Shown piece after piece: positions 26,842 through 39,576 of a stretch of DNA of 64,000 nt. Numbering within the stretch: position 1 is the first letter of the stretch; the number at the start of each line of letters is the position of its first letter. Position numbers and translations under genes: made by a program. Source of the DNA: Stercorarius parasiticus. Taxonomy: Eukaryota > Chordata > Aves > Charadriiformes > Stercorariidae. Below the pieces are notes generated by a model, which saw only the letters and a program-made list of their open reading frames with translations, made no database searches and was not told where the DNA came from. Where the stretch lies: contig VWZL01001969.1 in the NCBI GenBank assembly GCA_013396915.1, positions 682,001 through 746,000 of the forward strand, read 5' to 3'.

Positions 26842-26931
26842 TGGATGAAAGATATGTGGCGATCGGATCCCTGTTACGCAAGTTACGGCGTAGATGGGTC
26901 CACGTGCTCCTTTTTTATTTACCTCAGTGAG
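26842..26931 (+). CDS. MGAT5: MGAT5 coding exon 4: N-terminal luminal domain (residues 162-191)
   Basis: Thirty whole codons (phase 0 on both sides) encode WMKDMWRSDPCYASYGVDG followed by the STCSFFIYLSE segment. This is close to invariant among vertebrate GnT-V enzymes as I recall them. Cys172 and Cys183 are both present. In the human structure Cys172 pairs with Cys338 (exon 8 here) and Cys183 with Cys145. The acceptor is a good TTCTGTTACAG. The donor is GTCAGT, a weaker form than GTAAGT. Confidence 0.95.
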
Positions 26932-29735
26932 GTCAGTAATCTTTTAATCTGCAGAGGGGGAACATCATAGTGCCTCCATATTTTTGGTAACTGTTGGCAA
27001 ACTTTTTTCAAAAGGAGTCATAACTGTCTTCAGAAAAATGTTTATAAAGAGGAAGAAGCTATTAAAACAGAATTATTATGCTATTAATCATAAGTCTTCC
27101 AGGGGTTTCTAGCCTGGAGAATTGTAGTGTTTATAACTGAAGTGATGTAAGCAGCAGCTCTCCAGGAAGTCCATGCTAGGTGTCCTGTTAAACCGAAATA
27201 TGAAGTTCAGTCATAGATCCTTGCCTCTGAACACTTCTTTCTGTTGCTTTCTATGTAGCTCCTGCATAGTAATAGGGAGGCATTTTAGGGGAGGCATTTG
27301 GAATGTAAAATTTGGAAAGTGGAATTAGATGGTACACCCTCCTAAGCAGCATGGACACTTACTGCTTGGAGACTGTGAATTGCAGTTTGTAAGCAGAAAA
27401 CAAAATAACTTGAAAGTCACATTTTTGAGTGAAGTTGCAGATGTATAGACGAAAGCTTATGGTACCTGTCAGAACCAAAGGCCCAGTTTTGTACACAGCT
27501 GAGTAAGGTGCTTGGCCTGGTGGTTTTTGTACAGTCTTCCTGTTTCCTTGTTTAACAAGAATGAATTTTGTCAATCAGTTATTATGAGCTCTATTACTGG
27601 CTTGTAGTGCGTGTGCCAGAACAGCCAGGTGTATTTGGTCACTTGACCTCTTCCTTCTTATTAGTAAAATTTTGATAACTTACGGCAACTGATCTTGGAA
27701 GTGGTATTGGTATCTGGTGGCTTACTGCTTGTTAAGAACTGCAAGAGCCAATGTGGCTGCAGAAATGCAAACTAGTATTAATTTTGTAGTTTCTGCAGGA
27801 GTGGGGGGGTGGGGCTGGGTTTTTAAATTACATATCTGAGATTAAAACGGTAAGTCTATTCTATAAGTAACTCAGTTGTAATGAAAGCACTTTCTGTTCA
27901 TTTACTCAGTTGACTGTCATTGAACTTTAGGGGGCATTGCTTGAATCAGTAGTAATAGTTAGATGCATATCCAAAACACATGTCTAAAGAAATAAATAAG
28001 GCTGGGTTGAATCACAAATTTGACTCATTCCATTGCTAGTACCAAGTGTTGATTTATTTATGGGCTATAAAGCTGGGGAAGGAAAAGATACAGGATGACT
28101 ACGTTATTTAGCCTGTTATTTTTCATAGAAGCTAGAGATATAGTTTCATAATAATCTTAAGTAGATCTAAGTTTCTACTAAAAGGTTATGTTTTATTATC
28201 AGCGGAGTTATGTTCATGCATATATATAGTACTCTGTCAGCCAGCAGGTGCTTCACGTTTTTACTGCAGATGTATCTTAAAAATGAAGATACATGTCAAC
28301 TGAATATGGGAATCTAATGTTCTTAAATGACATTTATTACTTTGTAATTCCGTTAAATCACAGTATTTTCTGTGACAATCTTCTCTGATCATCAGTTTTG
28401 AAAACTCAGTTGATGCTGTTAGTTTTTTGATAATTCATCTTTCATCTCATCCTCATGGCAAAATGCAAGCAGATTTGCAGAGGCAAAATGGTTGTTTTTT
28501 CAAGGGTCTAAGGATTTGAAATTTTTCTTTAAGCAGCAATATTGAATTTGAGCAACTTCTCATTTCGTGATGGAAGAACAGTACAATCAGTTAATGTGTA
28601 TATTTGGTAGCTTCAGGCAAAGGTCTTGTACTTTTTTTAAGTGCCTTCCCATGACTGAATGTAAAACTTATATTGGGGGAGCATGTTATTAACCTCGAGT
28701 TTAAATTTGGCATTTTTAATCCTATGATTAATTCCATGATTAATGCCCAGCAACAGAGGTTGAAAGCTTAAATGTTTGCAAATGCAAGCATGAAATGAAA
28801 TTCTAATAACACTACAATGATGTGGATTTATGAGGTGTGTTGGCTGCTACGGATAACTTGGAAATGCTGTTGTGAGAGTAATTTGTCAAAGTGGACAGTG
28901 ATGAAGAGTTGACAGTTTATACTATGGTTGCACAGCTGAATGATAAATGTGTCTACAGAGCTCTCAAGTCAAAACTGCTGATTTAAAATATTAAAATGCG
29001 TTAGGATACTGGAAGATTTTACTGTTAAGATTTTTCTTTTTTACTTTAAGGTTACCGTATAGGAGTAAGATGGTTGTTTACACATGGTCTGTGTGAAAAG
29101 GCATTATATGCATCAAATTATGGACAACCTCAGTTTGAAAAGACAGAATACGCATCAAATAGCGCATATGTCTACTTTTGCTCTTAAAATCACCTCTACA
29201 ATCTAGTGTGACAAGCGCCTGTGCTCTTTCATACTCTTTTGGGATCTAATTTTTTCTTCTGAAGCAGTCCAGTTAGAGTATTCTGTTATGCTCATCTAGC
29301 ACTCTTTGTAATACAATTTTAAACTTGTAAACAAAGGGGCCCGAAATACTACATTTTGGTGTGTAATATGGGTCAGAACCACAGAGACACAAAGTAACTT
29401 GCCCACAGTTTATGCAAAGGTTTAGAAGCAAAGCTTGGAATAAACCCTAGTCTTTGGGTATCTGTCGTGTGCCCTTGTTATGTTTCCACCATGTGTGTCT
29501 GCAAAATAGAAACGGCGCAGTCAAAATCCAGGCTGCCCAAGGCCTCCTCTTCTGAAGAGCCTGCACGAGTGCGAGTATTAGCAGTTCTGCCTTTGGTTCC
29601 CTTTGGATGGCACTCCTGCAGGAACGCAGCCACAGCTACCTGAACTTCTCCACTTCTCTGCTTCTGTCTTGGCTGCTTGAGCTGAAAGAGAGGGAGTGTG
29701 GCAGCAGAAGGAGACCAAGAAGCAATCCAGCACAT

Positions 29736-30230
29736 TCACGGAATCACGGAATTTCAGAGTTGGAAGGGACCTCTGGAGATCATCTAGTCCAACTCCCCTG
29801 CTAAAGCAGGATTGCCTAGAGCACATTACTCAGGACTGCATCCAGGCGGGTCTTGAAAGTCTCCAGAGAAGGGGACTCCACAACCTCCCTGGGCAGCCTG
29901 TTCCAGTGCTCTGTCACCCTCACCGTAAAGAAGTTTTTTCTCATATTTGATCGGAACTTCCTACGTTCCAGCTTGTGCCCGTTACCCCTCTTCCTGTTAC
30001 TGGGAACCACTGAAAAGAGTCTGGCTCCATCTTCCTTAAACCCACCCTTTAGATACTTGTAAACATTAATAAGGTCTCCTGTCAGCCTTCTCTTCTCCAG
30101 GCTAGAGAGTCCCAGCTCTCTCAGCCTTTCCTCATAGGGGAGATGCTTCCAATCCCTCAGTCATCTTTGCTGCCCTATGCTGGACTCTCTCCAGTGGTTT
30201 CCTGTCTCTCTTGAACTGGGGAGCCCAGCC
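29736..30230 (-). mobile_element. CR1 LINE 3' fragment with decayed reverse-transcriptase C-terminus
   Basis: On the minus strand the element ends in the CR1 3' UTR motif (the complement of GAGTTGGAAGGGACCTC) and a terminal repeat of the ATTCCGTGA type, seen on + as TCACGGAATCACGGAAT. The frame at 29816-30010 minus encodes the conserved end of CR1 ORF2, including [20 protein letters not shown]. The element stops at about 30230, after the CTTGAACTGGGGAGCCCAG block, so it is 5'-truncated to about 495 bp. It is antisense to MGAT5 in intron 4. This is a dead fragment, not a gene. Confidence 0.92.
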
Positions 30231-31090
30231 ATCCCCTGTACAGACTTGCAGATAAAGCTGCAAGAATTTTTGCACTTCTGTCTTGCTGTTTTGCTGCAGG
30301 CACTAGATCACTCCTGTTGGATTAATATGCAACTGTGTAGTCCTCATAACGCTAATTGAGCTGGAGCCTTTGGAGACTGGAGGAGACACAAATGGCCTGA
30401 ATAGCAAAACCAGATTTGCGTTCTCTTGAATTACAGAGCAAGACAGGGATTAGAAAAATTGAAAAGCAAGTTAAGCTAACTCTAAGGTTTCTGGATAGCT
30501 GGGACTTGTTTCTTTTTAACCGTGATACAAACTTGCCTATTGAGAAGAGCTATTTCCTTTTAAACTTAGCATTTAGTTATGAAAAAGTCAGTTGTTTAAC
30601 ACTTGTAATGTCACTGGCACAGTTATAATTTTCACGGATGGCATTGCCTCTGGGGAGAAATGTGAAAAAATTAATTTCTAGACAGTACAAAAATATATTT
30701 CACTGCAAAATGTCAGTTTGCAGCTGAAGAATGACGCTTTTAAAAATATCTGCTAGAAAATGAATTTTTCACACAGTTTCCCAGCTCAACCAAAAAAAAA
30801 AACAACCCCAAACCAGTGGAGGGGTCTTATCGCTACTTTTCTTTATCTAGATATGTGCTTTCTTTGAGAGAACTGCCTGCTGCACAGGAGTGGGACTGCC
30901 GCTGTGCCTGCTGCTCAGCCAGTAGCTGTGGTGCAAGTCACCACCGCCCAGGGGTCATTACATTGACACTTACCTGCTGGAGCTGGGCAGGTCTCATTCA
31001 AATCCCAGGCCTTGGATCTCCAGCTTGCCTTTCAGGTGCAAGTGTAATTTTTGGTACCCATCTTGGAAGTGGACCCACTGCTTCAAAAGA

Positions 31091-31361
31091 ATCATAGAAT
31101 CGTAGAATGGTTTAGGTTGGAAGGGACCTTAAAGGTCATCTCGTTCCACCCCCCTGCCATGGGCAAGGACACCTCCCACTAGACCAGGCTGCTCAAAGCC
31201 CCATCCAGCCTGGCCTTGAACACCTCCAGGGGTGGGGCATCCACAGCTTCTCTGGGCAACCTGCCAGCGTCTCACCACCTTCAGAGTGAAAAATTTCTTC
31301 CTGATATCTAATCTAAATCTAGCCTTTTCCAGTTTGAAGCCATTACCCATCATCCTATCAA
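31091..31361 (-). mobile_element. CR1 LINE 3' fragment, second copy
   Basis: It begins on + with ATCATAGAATCGTAGAATGG, the complement of two CR1 terminal ATTCTATGAT-like repeats, followed by TTAGGTTGGAAGGGACC and the CTCCCACTAGACCAGGCTGC block. It ends around CCATTACCCATCATCCTATC at 31361. Compared with the CR1 copy 860 bp upstream it has a different terminal repeat, so it belongs to a different subfamily and is a separate insertion in the same orientation. It is 5'-truncated with no intact frame. Confidence 0.92.
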
Positions 31362-34022
31362 TGACTCAAAAGACTAAAACCATTTCAAATACCAGTCTTT
31401 GAGGTTTCTCTAGCTTGCGCGTGTGCTAGTATACCACTGGAGAGAAGTCTTTTTTCCAGTCCTTCAGACTTGATGGAAACAGAATGCATGGTTTGGTTGC
31501 AGGAGTATTTTTCTTTACACTGTTACTTTTGTTTTGAGGGATAAAGCAGAAAAATGCAAACTGAAGGTGATTTTGAATGTGGGTTTGTTTCCAGAATGTA
31601 AGTTGTAGTCTGAGGCACATTTTAGTGAAAACACCAGGGAATAATAATTATACAGGTTCCTCAAATCCTTGTGGTTTTCCTAATTTACTGCAGTTTGCTC
31701 ACGTCTGTGTGGAAGTCCCCTTTCCACAACTACTGCTGTATGTGTAAGCGAATTTCTGACACTGAGGTAAACTAATGATTTGCATTTCTTCAGTGTAATG
31801 TAACGTCAAACCACCACCTTTGAATTCTATGCAATTACTCAGAAAATTGACAAAAATAGTATTGTCTGAAACGTAAAACAGCAAAAGCTCAAACTCATTT
31901 AGTCATCTTACATGTGTTCCTAAGGAATTGAAATGCTGATGGTAGTCAGCACTTTGTCCCCAAATCATCCATTAGTGTATTGTGCTGGATTTGGGCGATT
32001 TGGGTTCAGTCATCTTTTCTACTTCTGTTACTTTAAACTGGGATTGGTCTTTTTCTATCTTGTTGGAAAAGCTGTAGATGCCAGTGTAAGAGAGGAATCA
32101 AATTTAGTGCACGTTACTGAAGTTAGATAAGGGACCATTTGTTGATTGATGGTTATGTATAAAATGTCGTGTTGCAGTGTCACTGGGTCTGTGGGTACCA
32201 AAAACCTTATGTTTGAGATTGCCTTTGGAAACACTCCTCCATTTCACTAAGCAGGCAGACAGTTATCTTGCACACTGCAGATTTTGTAGCACCTTCAAAA
32301 TGACTTCTTATCACTGAGGAAATGCTAAATAAAATATAGGTATCACAGCTTCTAGAGGAGTTGAGAAAGTCACCTTCCCAGTGGGAGCAGTTCTTTCGCA
32401 TCAAATTCTGAAATGGATTTTCTAAGTGAACATTATGAGTTCTCTTCTCTGCCTGCCTTCATAGTACCTAATAAATTGAAAGATGCACCTTCTTTCACCA
32501 TGTGCAGCACTGCTTGTTTTGTTTTGGGTTTTTTTTTTTATTATTTCCCACTCTGGGACTGACCTAACAGCAGCACTTCACCATAGACAGAAGTACACCG
32601 AGCAATAATGCTGTTCACCTGACACACAAAGAAAGTCGCTTTAGTTTCCCTGTAGATGGGCTGCAGCTGCCCTTCAGAAGAGTCCAAAACGAAGATTATC
32701 CCAGGTGTTTAGAGAGAGAGCACCCTTCAGCTTCTGCTGTATTAAACTCCCACTATGACTCTTCAAAAGCTTAAAGTACTTCCTGAAATTCTGGATGTGG
32801 AGAGCTGCTGGCAGAGTATGCTGTCATTCCGTTTGGAGGATGCTCAGACCACCTCAGTGCTGCAGTTGTTTGCCAGGTTCTTATAACTGTGCTTGAAGTA
32901 CTTGCTCTGTAACAGGCACAAGTGCTGCAACCTTCCCTTCCCTTCTCTGTCAGTCTGTTTCTGAGGAAGAGTTACTGAACAGATACCTGCAAAGCTTCTA
33001 TAAAACATACTCTTTTGCTTTCTTAGGTTTGGTTGGTTGGGTTTTTTTTGTGTTAACTCACTTACCATTAAGCTACACAAAGTGAATGTTACTGTGAGAG
33101 TGGACTGTCTCTTATAAGGGACCACAGAAACTCCTGAGTTCAGCTTAAGCAGAATCTAGGCATTCACACCCCAAAGCAGTTTGAAACACCAACTTCTCAC
33201 TAATATCTGGAATCATGAAGCACTTATTTTGAGCTTCTAACCCTATGGAGCTAGCTATATATACTCTAGACACTGCTGTCTACTGCAATTCAAAAACAAG
33301 TAGGGAACACTTGACTTCTCAGGTGGACCTAGTTTCTTGAGCATGATCAAAGACTACCTAATGCAATTGATTAGTATTAAGTTCAAAACTAGGTATAGGA
33401 AGCACAGCTGGCCTTATTCAAAAATACGATGGTACAAAGATAAATATAGTGTGTTCTAAATAATAGCTTAGCGTTTATATCACTTATCCAAAAAATGGTC
33501 AGTCTTCAAATCTGCAGTTGCTGCTTCCCAGCAATCTTCAACTGCTAATCTGTAGTCTAATATCACATCCTTCCTCTTAAATCATGAGCATGACCGTGTA
33601 ACGGTTGCTATGGAGAGAATAAGCTGGAGAAAGAACTGATGCTAACCCAGCGAGGTTTTCCTGAAAAGGGTGAAGAACCCTGGTTCCTTCCTGGGAGACA
33701 ACTTCAGTGTTTTGTCTTAAATGACCAAATGAAACGCATAAACAAGTTGAAGAGCAGGATCTAAATGAACACCACTGCTCTCCTTCCCCTTGCCTCAGAC
33801 TTAGGGCTTGTTGCTTGTGCATATTCTGTACCTAAACAAATGCAAAGCTGAAGTAAGTATGTACTTCTGGTGGAGATTTCATCTAGACCCACTTTAGTGT
33901 TATCATAATCCTTTCTGTCATCATTGCCAATGACAGAGAAAAGGTGTGTATGCATGGAGCAATACCAGATTTGTAACTGCATACTGCAGTCTTAGCACAT
34001 GCTATATTATATTCCTGTTTAT

Positions 34023-34098
34023 AATCATATACATACACATCTATACACACATTTATATGTATACACACACACATTTGTACGTATACACACACACACTT
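34023..34098. repeat. CA/TA-rich microsatellite
   Basis: Two ATACACACACACA-type blocks are separated by short AT spacers. The Tyr/Thr/His-rich frames on both strands here are translations of this repeat. Confidence 0.85.
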
Positions 34099-36320
34099 CT
34101 TTTCCCATTGTACATGTTATTTAATCACAAATATTCTTAGCCAGGACAAGTTACGCTTTAATGGTGTTGCATTTATTGCAGACTTTTTTGTTATGAACAA
34201 TCAAAGCAGGTTTTTTGACCCCCATCCCCCTGTCGCCCTGTTCTATATTAGGAGCTTCCAGAAAATGTGTTGCAAAATGAAGTCCCTAATTCTTCTCGCC
34301 ATGTTCCCTGCCCTATCTCTGCCTCGTCCCTGTTAGTTTCATTGAAAGCTGATAGGCTTTCTTTAGGCAATTTGGGAGCAAGGGCAGAAAAGGAAATTCC
34401 AGGCACCATGTGTGTACACAGACTGTTCACTGTTCATGCTTACTTGTCATACAAGACGAAGGAGGTTGAAGGCCTTCACTCAAGTCAATCTGAGCAGTGT
34501 TAGACATTCCTTACCTTTCTGCCACATCTATGGATGGAAGTTAGTACTCACTGAAATAAAACCTGACTTCTACTTATCTCACATCAGTAAGTCTGAGAAA
34601 AATGGATTAAGTTTTCACTGGTATTTCTTGGAAAAAGATCATTTCACGAGCATCCTCCTGGATTTTTCAATAACTATAGCACCCGCCTTTGTTTTCACAG
34701 AAGTTCTCATGGCAGTGGTTAATAGTCTGAATCTGAGAATAGCTGCAGAACTTGTTCAGAAATGATGAGTACGACTAGAGTTGCTATTGTGGGCCATATT
34801 TGCGTCATGCAAGGCCACTTAGGTTTCATATTTAGTTATAGGCATCTTTGTGGTGTTCTATATGAGAAACCCTGAAGTGATTAGCTGAAGTGGCAATACT
34901 TACTTCTTAAAAAAACCCCACCCACCCACTTTCTAGCTCATCTGAAGGTGTCATGAAACTGTAGGTCCTGCCAAGAGCTGCAATTAGAAGTAGTTCCTAG
35001 GCTTAGAGGTGAGAGATTGCATATTCTGGTCAGGGAGGGCTTAAGTGCTCAGTTTGAATTGCATTCTGGTGCACTGGGCAAGAGAGAAAGGCCAAGTCAT
35101 GAAAGAGCAAGAGGAAGAGCAGAAAGTGGTTGTCTTGAAAAAGGCCAACAATATGGTTATTTAAATTAATCGCAACAGAAGTAGTATGATACTGTGTATC
35201 ATTACATGTGGCTAAATCAAGAGGAACACAAAGTTCATTTTGCTGCTTGTCTGGGTTGGTGCAAATGTTTACTTTTAATTCTGACACAAAATATTGAGTG
35301 CTATTTTTTACAGGATTTTTAAGCAGTCTTTACTGAGGCTTTGTACCGCTAGAGACCTTAATTTTACATAGTGCAATGCAAAAATACAGTTAACTGGAAG
35401 CTTTTTACTTGAAATACATATTAAAATGCACTTTCTGTGGTTTTGAGGAAAGCAGCAATAAAATTTAGTAGCCTGCTAAATATCTTGTATAAGTAACGTC
35501 GAATCATCAGGCTTTTTAATTCTGTAGTAGAAGTCAATGCTATAATCTCCTTTTCCAATAGTTCTACAAAGGCTATTTCTCAAGTCTTGGCTTTCTCATG
35601 TAGTTGTGTCTCCCTTTCACCAAAGCGTATATAGACTGTTGATCATCTCTTACTCTCACCGAACAGGGAAGCAAGAACCAGAGATGGAGAGAAATCTCTC
35701 TGTTCCCTCTGAAAACCTTGTTTTTGTTGGAATTGTGATATTTCTTCAGTACTAGGCACCTCTAAATACAGATGTTACAACTTGTGTAGGCTTCCCTCCT
35801 GTAGTCTTTCACTTCTGCTTTCTTTGCTCTGTACCTACCTGAGAATATCTAGTGTAATCTCAAAGTGTCTTCTGGTGCATGAGCTTCAGTGTCGAGTGTT
35901 TACATGCTCTGCCCTCTGCCATCACTCTAATCATATTCTGATTTTCCTCTCAATTTCTCTTGGAACTATGACTTAGTAATTCCAGTTGATTCTTTAATTA
36001 TCTGCAAAATTATCTCATGTTCTGAACAACAGAATTTGTGTTAGCATTTTGGCTGGTTTTGCTATCATATTGTTTCCAGCTTAGGGGCATGTATACCCCC
36101 GATCTTTTTTGCCCAAGAATACCTGAAATTCACTGTTCAAGTAATCTTCATTTGGCTGGTCTGTCAGACAATATTTTGCCTCTCCATCCTCACTTTCCTT
36201 TGTGTCAATACGTTAAATTAATAAGGTTTTTTTCTTCTTTCCCCTTCCCATGGTATGTCTGACTCATTTGCTTCATCTTTGCTTTCTTGGTGTTCTTGTT
36301 AATTATTATCCCCCCATTTA

Positions 36321-36356
36321 ACAGCTCTTGTGAGCCACAGCTCTTGTGGCTCACAA
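36321..36356. repeat. Overlapping direct repeat and 11-bp hairpin
   Basis: ACAGCTCTTGTG occurs at 36321-36332 and again at 36337-36348. The arms TTGTGAGCCAC (36328-36338) and GTGGCTCACAA (36346-36356) are perfectly complementary around a 7-nt loop. Confidence 0.8.
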
Positions 36357-37328
36357 AAATAGCACAATCCCTTCGTTTTTCTATAAGACAATGTCTATGC
36401 GTTCTTCCCAGTGCATTTATTGGTCCTGAAAATAACAAAACAGCTGGCATATTTTGAAGAGTATGTGTTTAAAAATCCTCTGCTCCATTAACTTGGTCTT
36501 TCCAATGAAAAGAGGAATTGCTTGAATATCAATAAGGAAAAATGCGCACTCTGCGTACGCTGGTATTAATTTGAGTCTATTCCTTAGGTGTTTATTTGTG
36601 ATTAGAATTACTATAATTTAATTTAGACCAGAAGGAATATTTCTAAAAGCAGAAAAGAGCTATATTTGTTTTTCAGACAGTGAGGCATGCAGCTGACTGT
36701 CCTTGGCAGCTCTGAAAAATCTTCAGTTCCTTTAGGATGCCTGATGGTGTGATGTGAAACAGGAATCCAGAAAAGGGGCGCGTACAGTAGTCCTTGAAAT
36801 GTCATATCTTAATTTAGATCCGTTTTAATGCTGGGAATAATTCAAAATCATTTGTACTATTAAAAAAAAAAAAAAGAGATTGTGTATGATTTGTAATACG
36901 GAGTTTGCAACTCTTTTCTACCAGTGTTTCCACAACTTATGTTAGTAAAAGTTAGGATTGTTAATTGCTCCCATTTCTAGCATGTTTCCAGAGTTGGAGA
37001 CCACTGTTTTCAAACCAAATGTTTTCAAATGAGGTTGATCAAGTCACTGCTTTCAAATGTTGTATTAAATATATTGAGTAGATTAAGTCATAGCATTCAA
37101 ATTAATGCTTTTATATAATTTGTCTGAGGAACCTAAGCTTGATGCATTTCTTCTCTTTAATGAGGTTATGATGTCTATTAATTTATTTTCATGTGATTGG
37201 TCTTCTAGGCAGTCATTTGGTATGATCTTAAGCTTTTAATCTCTAATGCTTCAGGCTTACTACAGCATGATTAAGCTAAAATTGTGTTTTGACAGGTCTG
37301 TGACCGGAGGAACCATAAGAGCAACTCT

Positions 37329-37352
37329 GACTTCTAATTTGACTTCTAATTC
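37329..37352. repeat. 12-bp tandem duplication
   Basis: GACTTCTAATTT is followed directly by GACTTCTAATTC, near the 3' part of intron 4. Confidence 0.8.
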
Positions 37353-38244
37353 TCTCGGAGCTGTGAAGTTAATCAGTAGTGATGGGATATCTTAACTGGC
37401 CTATAAATTTTTGCATTTCTCCCTTTTCACAGTGCAGTTATGTTTCTGTTTACATGGGTTTGCCTCCAGCAGTGAGATTCCTTTTTCCCTAAAGCAATTT
37501 CTTAAGGCACATGAATAATAAAGATTCTGCAGGACAAGCAAGATCCCTAGGGAAAGCACAGGAGCGTTCAGTGACTTGCATCCATTTGCTGTTTCTTCCC
37601 TCGCTACTAGCTGTTGTACTTTTTTTTTCCCCTAGTAGACAGTAGTAGAAGTATTGCATTTGCACTGATGATGTTTCTCTAAGAATTACAGCTATTAGTA
37701 CTTGTGGATGTTGTTAGTTATACCCTTCAAATAGGACAGTTTTGGTTTTGGTCTTCTTTCAACTTTTTGTCTAGATTGCTACAAGGTAGAGCTTTGATCC
37801 TTGGGTTTTATCAGACTTTGCCTTTTTATAAAGATATTCTAGGGAGATGGGAAATGTTCCAAAATACATATTTTTTTTAAGGTCTAGAAACATAAAAAAC
37901 TTAGTGCTTTTTAAAAACATTTAAGCACTGCTCAGAGAAACAGTACTTAGGGCATTCAACAGCTGACCTCTGTCTTGGAAGGGTTTTATCTCCTGTATTC
38001 ATTATCGTGAATGAATATCTAAATGCCACTTTTGGTTGCAGATTTGCAAGGTTAAATTAGTCTAGAATTCCAAAAAGTCTTCTTAAGCTTTTCTTGAAAA
38101 AAGCAGTTTCACCTTGCAGTGACTTACTAATCAGCTAATGCCTTACTTAAGCCATAAAAGGTGTAATATAAAGGTGGTAAGAGACTTTGGTAGACCAGCT
38201 GGAATTAGAATAGAATGTTTTATTTTCATGTGGTTGTTTTACAG

Positions 38245-38316
38245 GTTGAAAACTGGTGTCCTCGTTTACCTTGGAGAGCAAAGAATCCTAATGAAGAAAC
38301 TGATCAAAAAACAGTG
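38245..38316 (+). CDS. MGAT5: MGAT5 coding exon 5 (residues 192-215)
   Basis: Twenty-four whole codons, phase 0 on both sides, encode VENWCPRLPWRAKNPNEE and a more variable tail ending ..TDQKTV. Cys196 is present, the partner of Cys156 in the human enzyme as I recall. The last nine or so residues differ from mammals, which suits a surface loop before the catalytic domain proper. The acceptor is TGTTTTACAG and the donor GTAAGA. The minimal active fragment of the human enzyme is reported to start near residue 213, at this exon's end. Confidence 0.94.
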
Positions 38317-39414
38317 GTAAGAACAAGATTAAAATACGAGAAATAATTCAGTAATTGGGATTCATGCAAAAGATCCTGGAATCCTGTGCCACATAAATGC
38401 TAATAAGACTAGAATTTACCATTTTTATTCCTCAGCTCCTCAAAACTGAAGGGGAACATCCTTGACTGTGTGTATATATATGTAGCTCATCATGTACTTT
38501 CTCCAGTTGTTAACTGCACTGCAGTCCTGGTGGTAGATTTCCATGAAAAACATTTTTGTGTTTAAATCTATGAAATATTGTACACAGATACTGAGAAAAA
38601 TTATAAATCCACGGACTGTTCACTAGTGTTAAGTGACCGTATGTGAAAGTGTCCATTTTTATCATCTCATAAATCTGGGCCTTATATATAAAAATGCCTT
38701 AATGGAAGAGCCTTATATACACTTCACTTTTCTAGTAACATTTTGACTACTCCTGATTTTTTTCCTTTAAAAGCTCTACAGCATGCAGAGTTGTTTCTAA
38801 ACTGTTATAGCCTAATTGTGTAGCACTTAAGTATTTTAAGATAATTGCTGGGCTGTATATGAACATTCTTACATAATTTTGATATATGCTGTCTTATTTT
38901 GTAAAACCAATTGTTCTTATATCGGTCTAGCTTTAAAATTAATATTTCCTTTAAAATTTATACTCCTAGTAACATTTTTTCCTTCATGGTATAATAGGAG
39001 AATTCCTTGTATTTGGAAGATTCATGATGTACATCAATCTTCAGCATACTGTTCTGATTTGATATTGTATTTTAGAGATAATTAAACCTCATTTTGAAGC
39101 ATATGAACAAAACCAAATCTTGTACTGCAGGACTAAATACATGGTGAAACATTGCAGACATATTCTGGGGCTACCAAATACTATTAATAAAAATAACAGT
39201 AATTTATGTGGCTTAGAAATGTCTATTTAAAGATACCTTAAATGTTTGAACTAAAATCTCGACTTAAGCATTAGGAGTGTGGGTTTCTTTACTTTTTTTT
39301 AAATGAGGAATGTAAAGCATAGGGGTCACATTTGAGAAGTTTTTTCACTTCTGGAAAGTACACTATTTGAAGAATAACTAATGTTCTGGGGTTTGTTTGA
39401 TGCTATAATTGAAG
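38317..39414 (+). other. MGAT5: MGAT5 intron 5 (1.1 kb)
   Basis: Phase 0, AT-rich, no feature recognised. It ends in the unusually pyrimidine-poor acceptor discussed under findings (39396-39414). Confidence 0.85.
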
Positions 39415-39576
39415 GCTGAAATTCGTATCAACTTTGATAATCTCTACAAAATGATGTCACGACATGAGGAATTCAGGTGGATGATGTTACGCATCAGACG
39501 AATGGCTGATACCTGGATTGAAGCAATTAAATCACTTGCAGAAAAACAAAATTTGGAGAAGAGAAAACGAAAAAAG
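39415..39576 (+). CDS. MGAT5: MGAT5 coding exon 6: start of catalytic domain, basic KRKRKK segment (residues 216-269)
   Basis: Fifty-four whole codons, phase 0 on both sides, encode AEIRINFDNLYKMMSRHEEF, then a helix with the RIRRMADTWIEAIKSLAEKQ stretch, and end in KRKRKK at residues 264-269. In human GnT-V this basic segment was reported to let the secreted, cleaved form act on heparan-bound FGF2 and so promote angiogenesis independently of catalysis. Residues 216-235 are less conserved than the rest. The acceptor (ATAATTGAAG) lacks a good pyrimidine tract. Exon identity nonetheless rests on a clean frame and homology. The donor is GTAAAT. Confidence 0.94.

Larger units (their letters stand above)
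26932..38244 (+). other. MGAT5: MGAT5 intron 4 (11.3 kb)
   Basis: Phase 0 intron ending in GTGGTTGTTTTACAG at 38230-38244. It carries two minus-strand CR1 fragments (29736-30230, 31091-31361), a CA-rich microsatellite at 34023-34098, a hairpin with an overlapping direct repeat at 36321-36356, and a 12-bp tandem duplication at 37329-37352. A GC-richer stretch lies between and just before the CR1 copies (29480-31090). No exon or RNA gene is supported. Confidence 0.85.

Noticed and set aside
29816..30010. 64-codon frame with reverse-transcriptase-like sequence
   Set aside because: It is the decayed C-terminal end of CR1 ORF2 inside a truncated LINE, not a functional gene.
33883..34140. Tyr/Thr/His/Val-rich frames on both strands
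   Set aside because: They are translations of the CA/TA microsatellite at 34023-34098.
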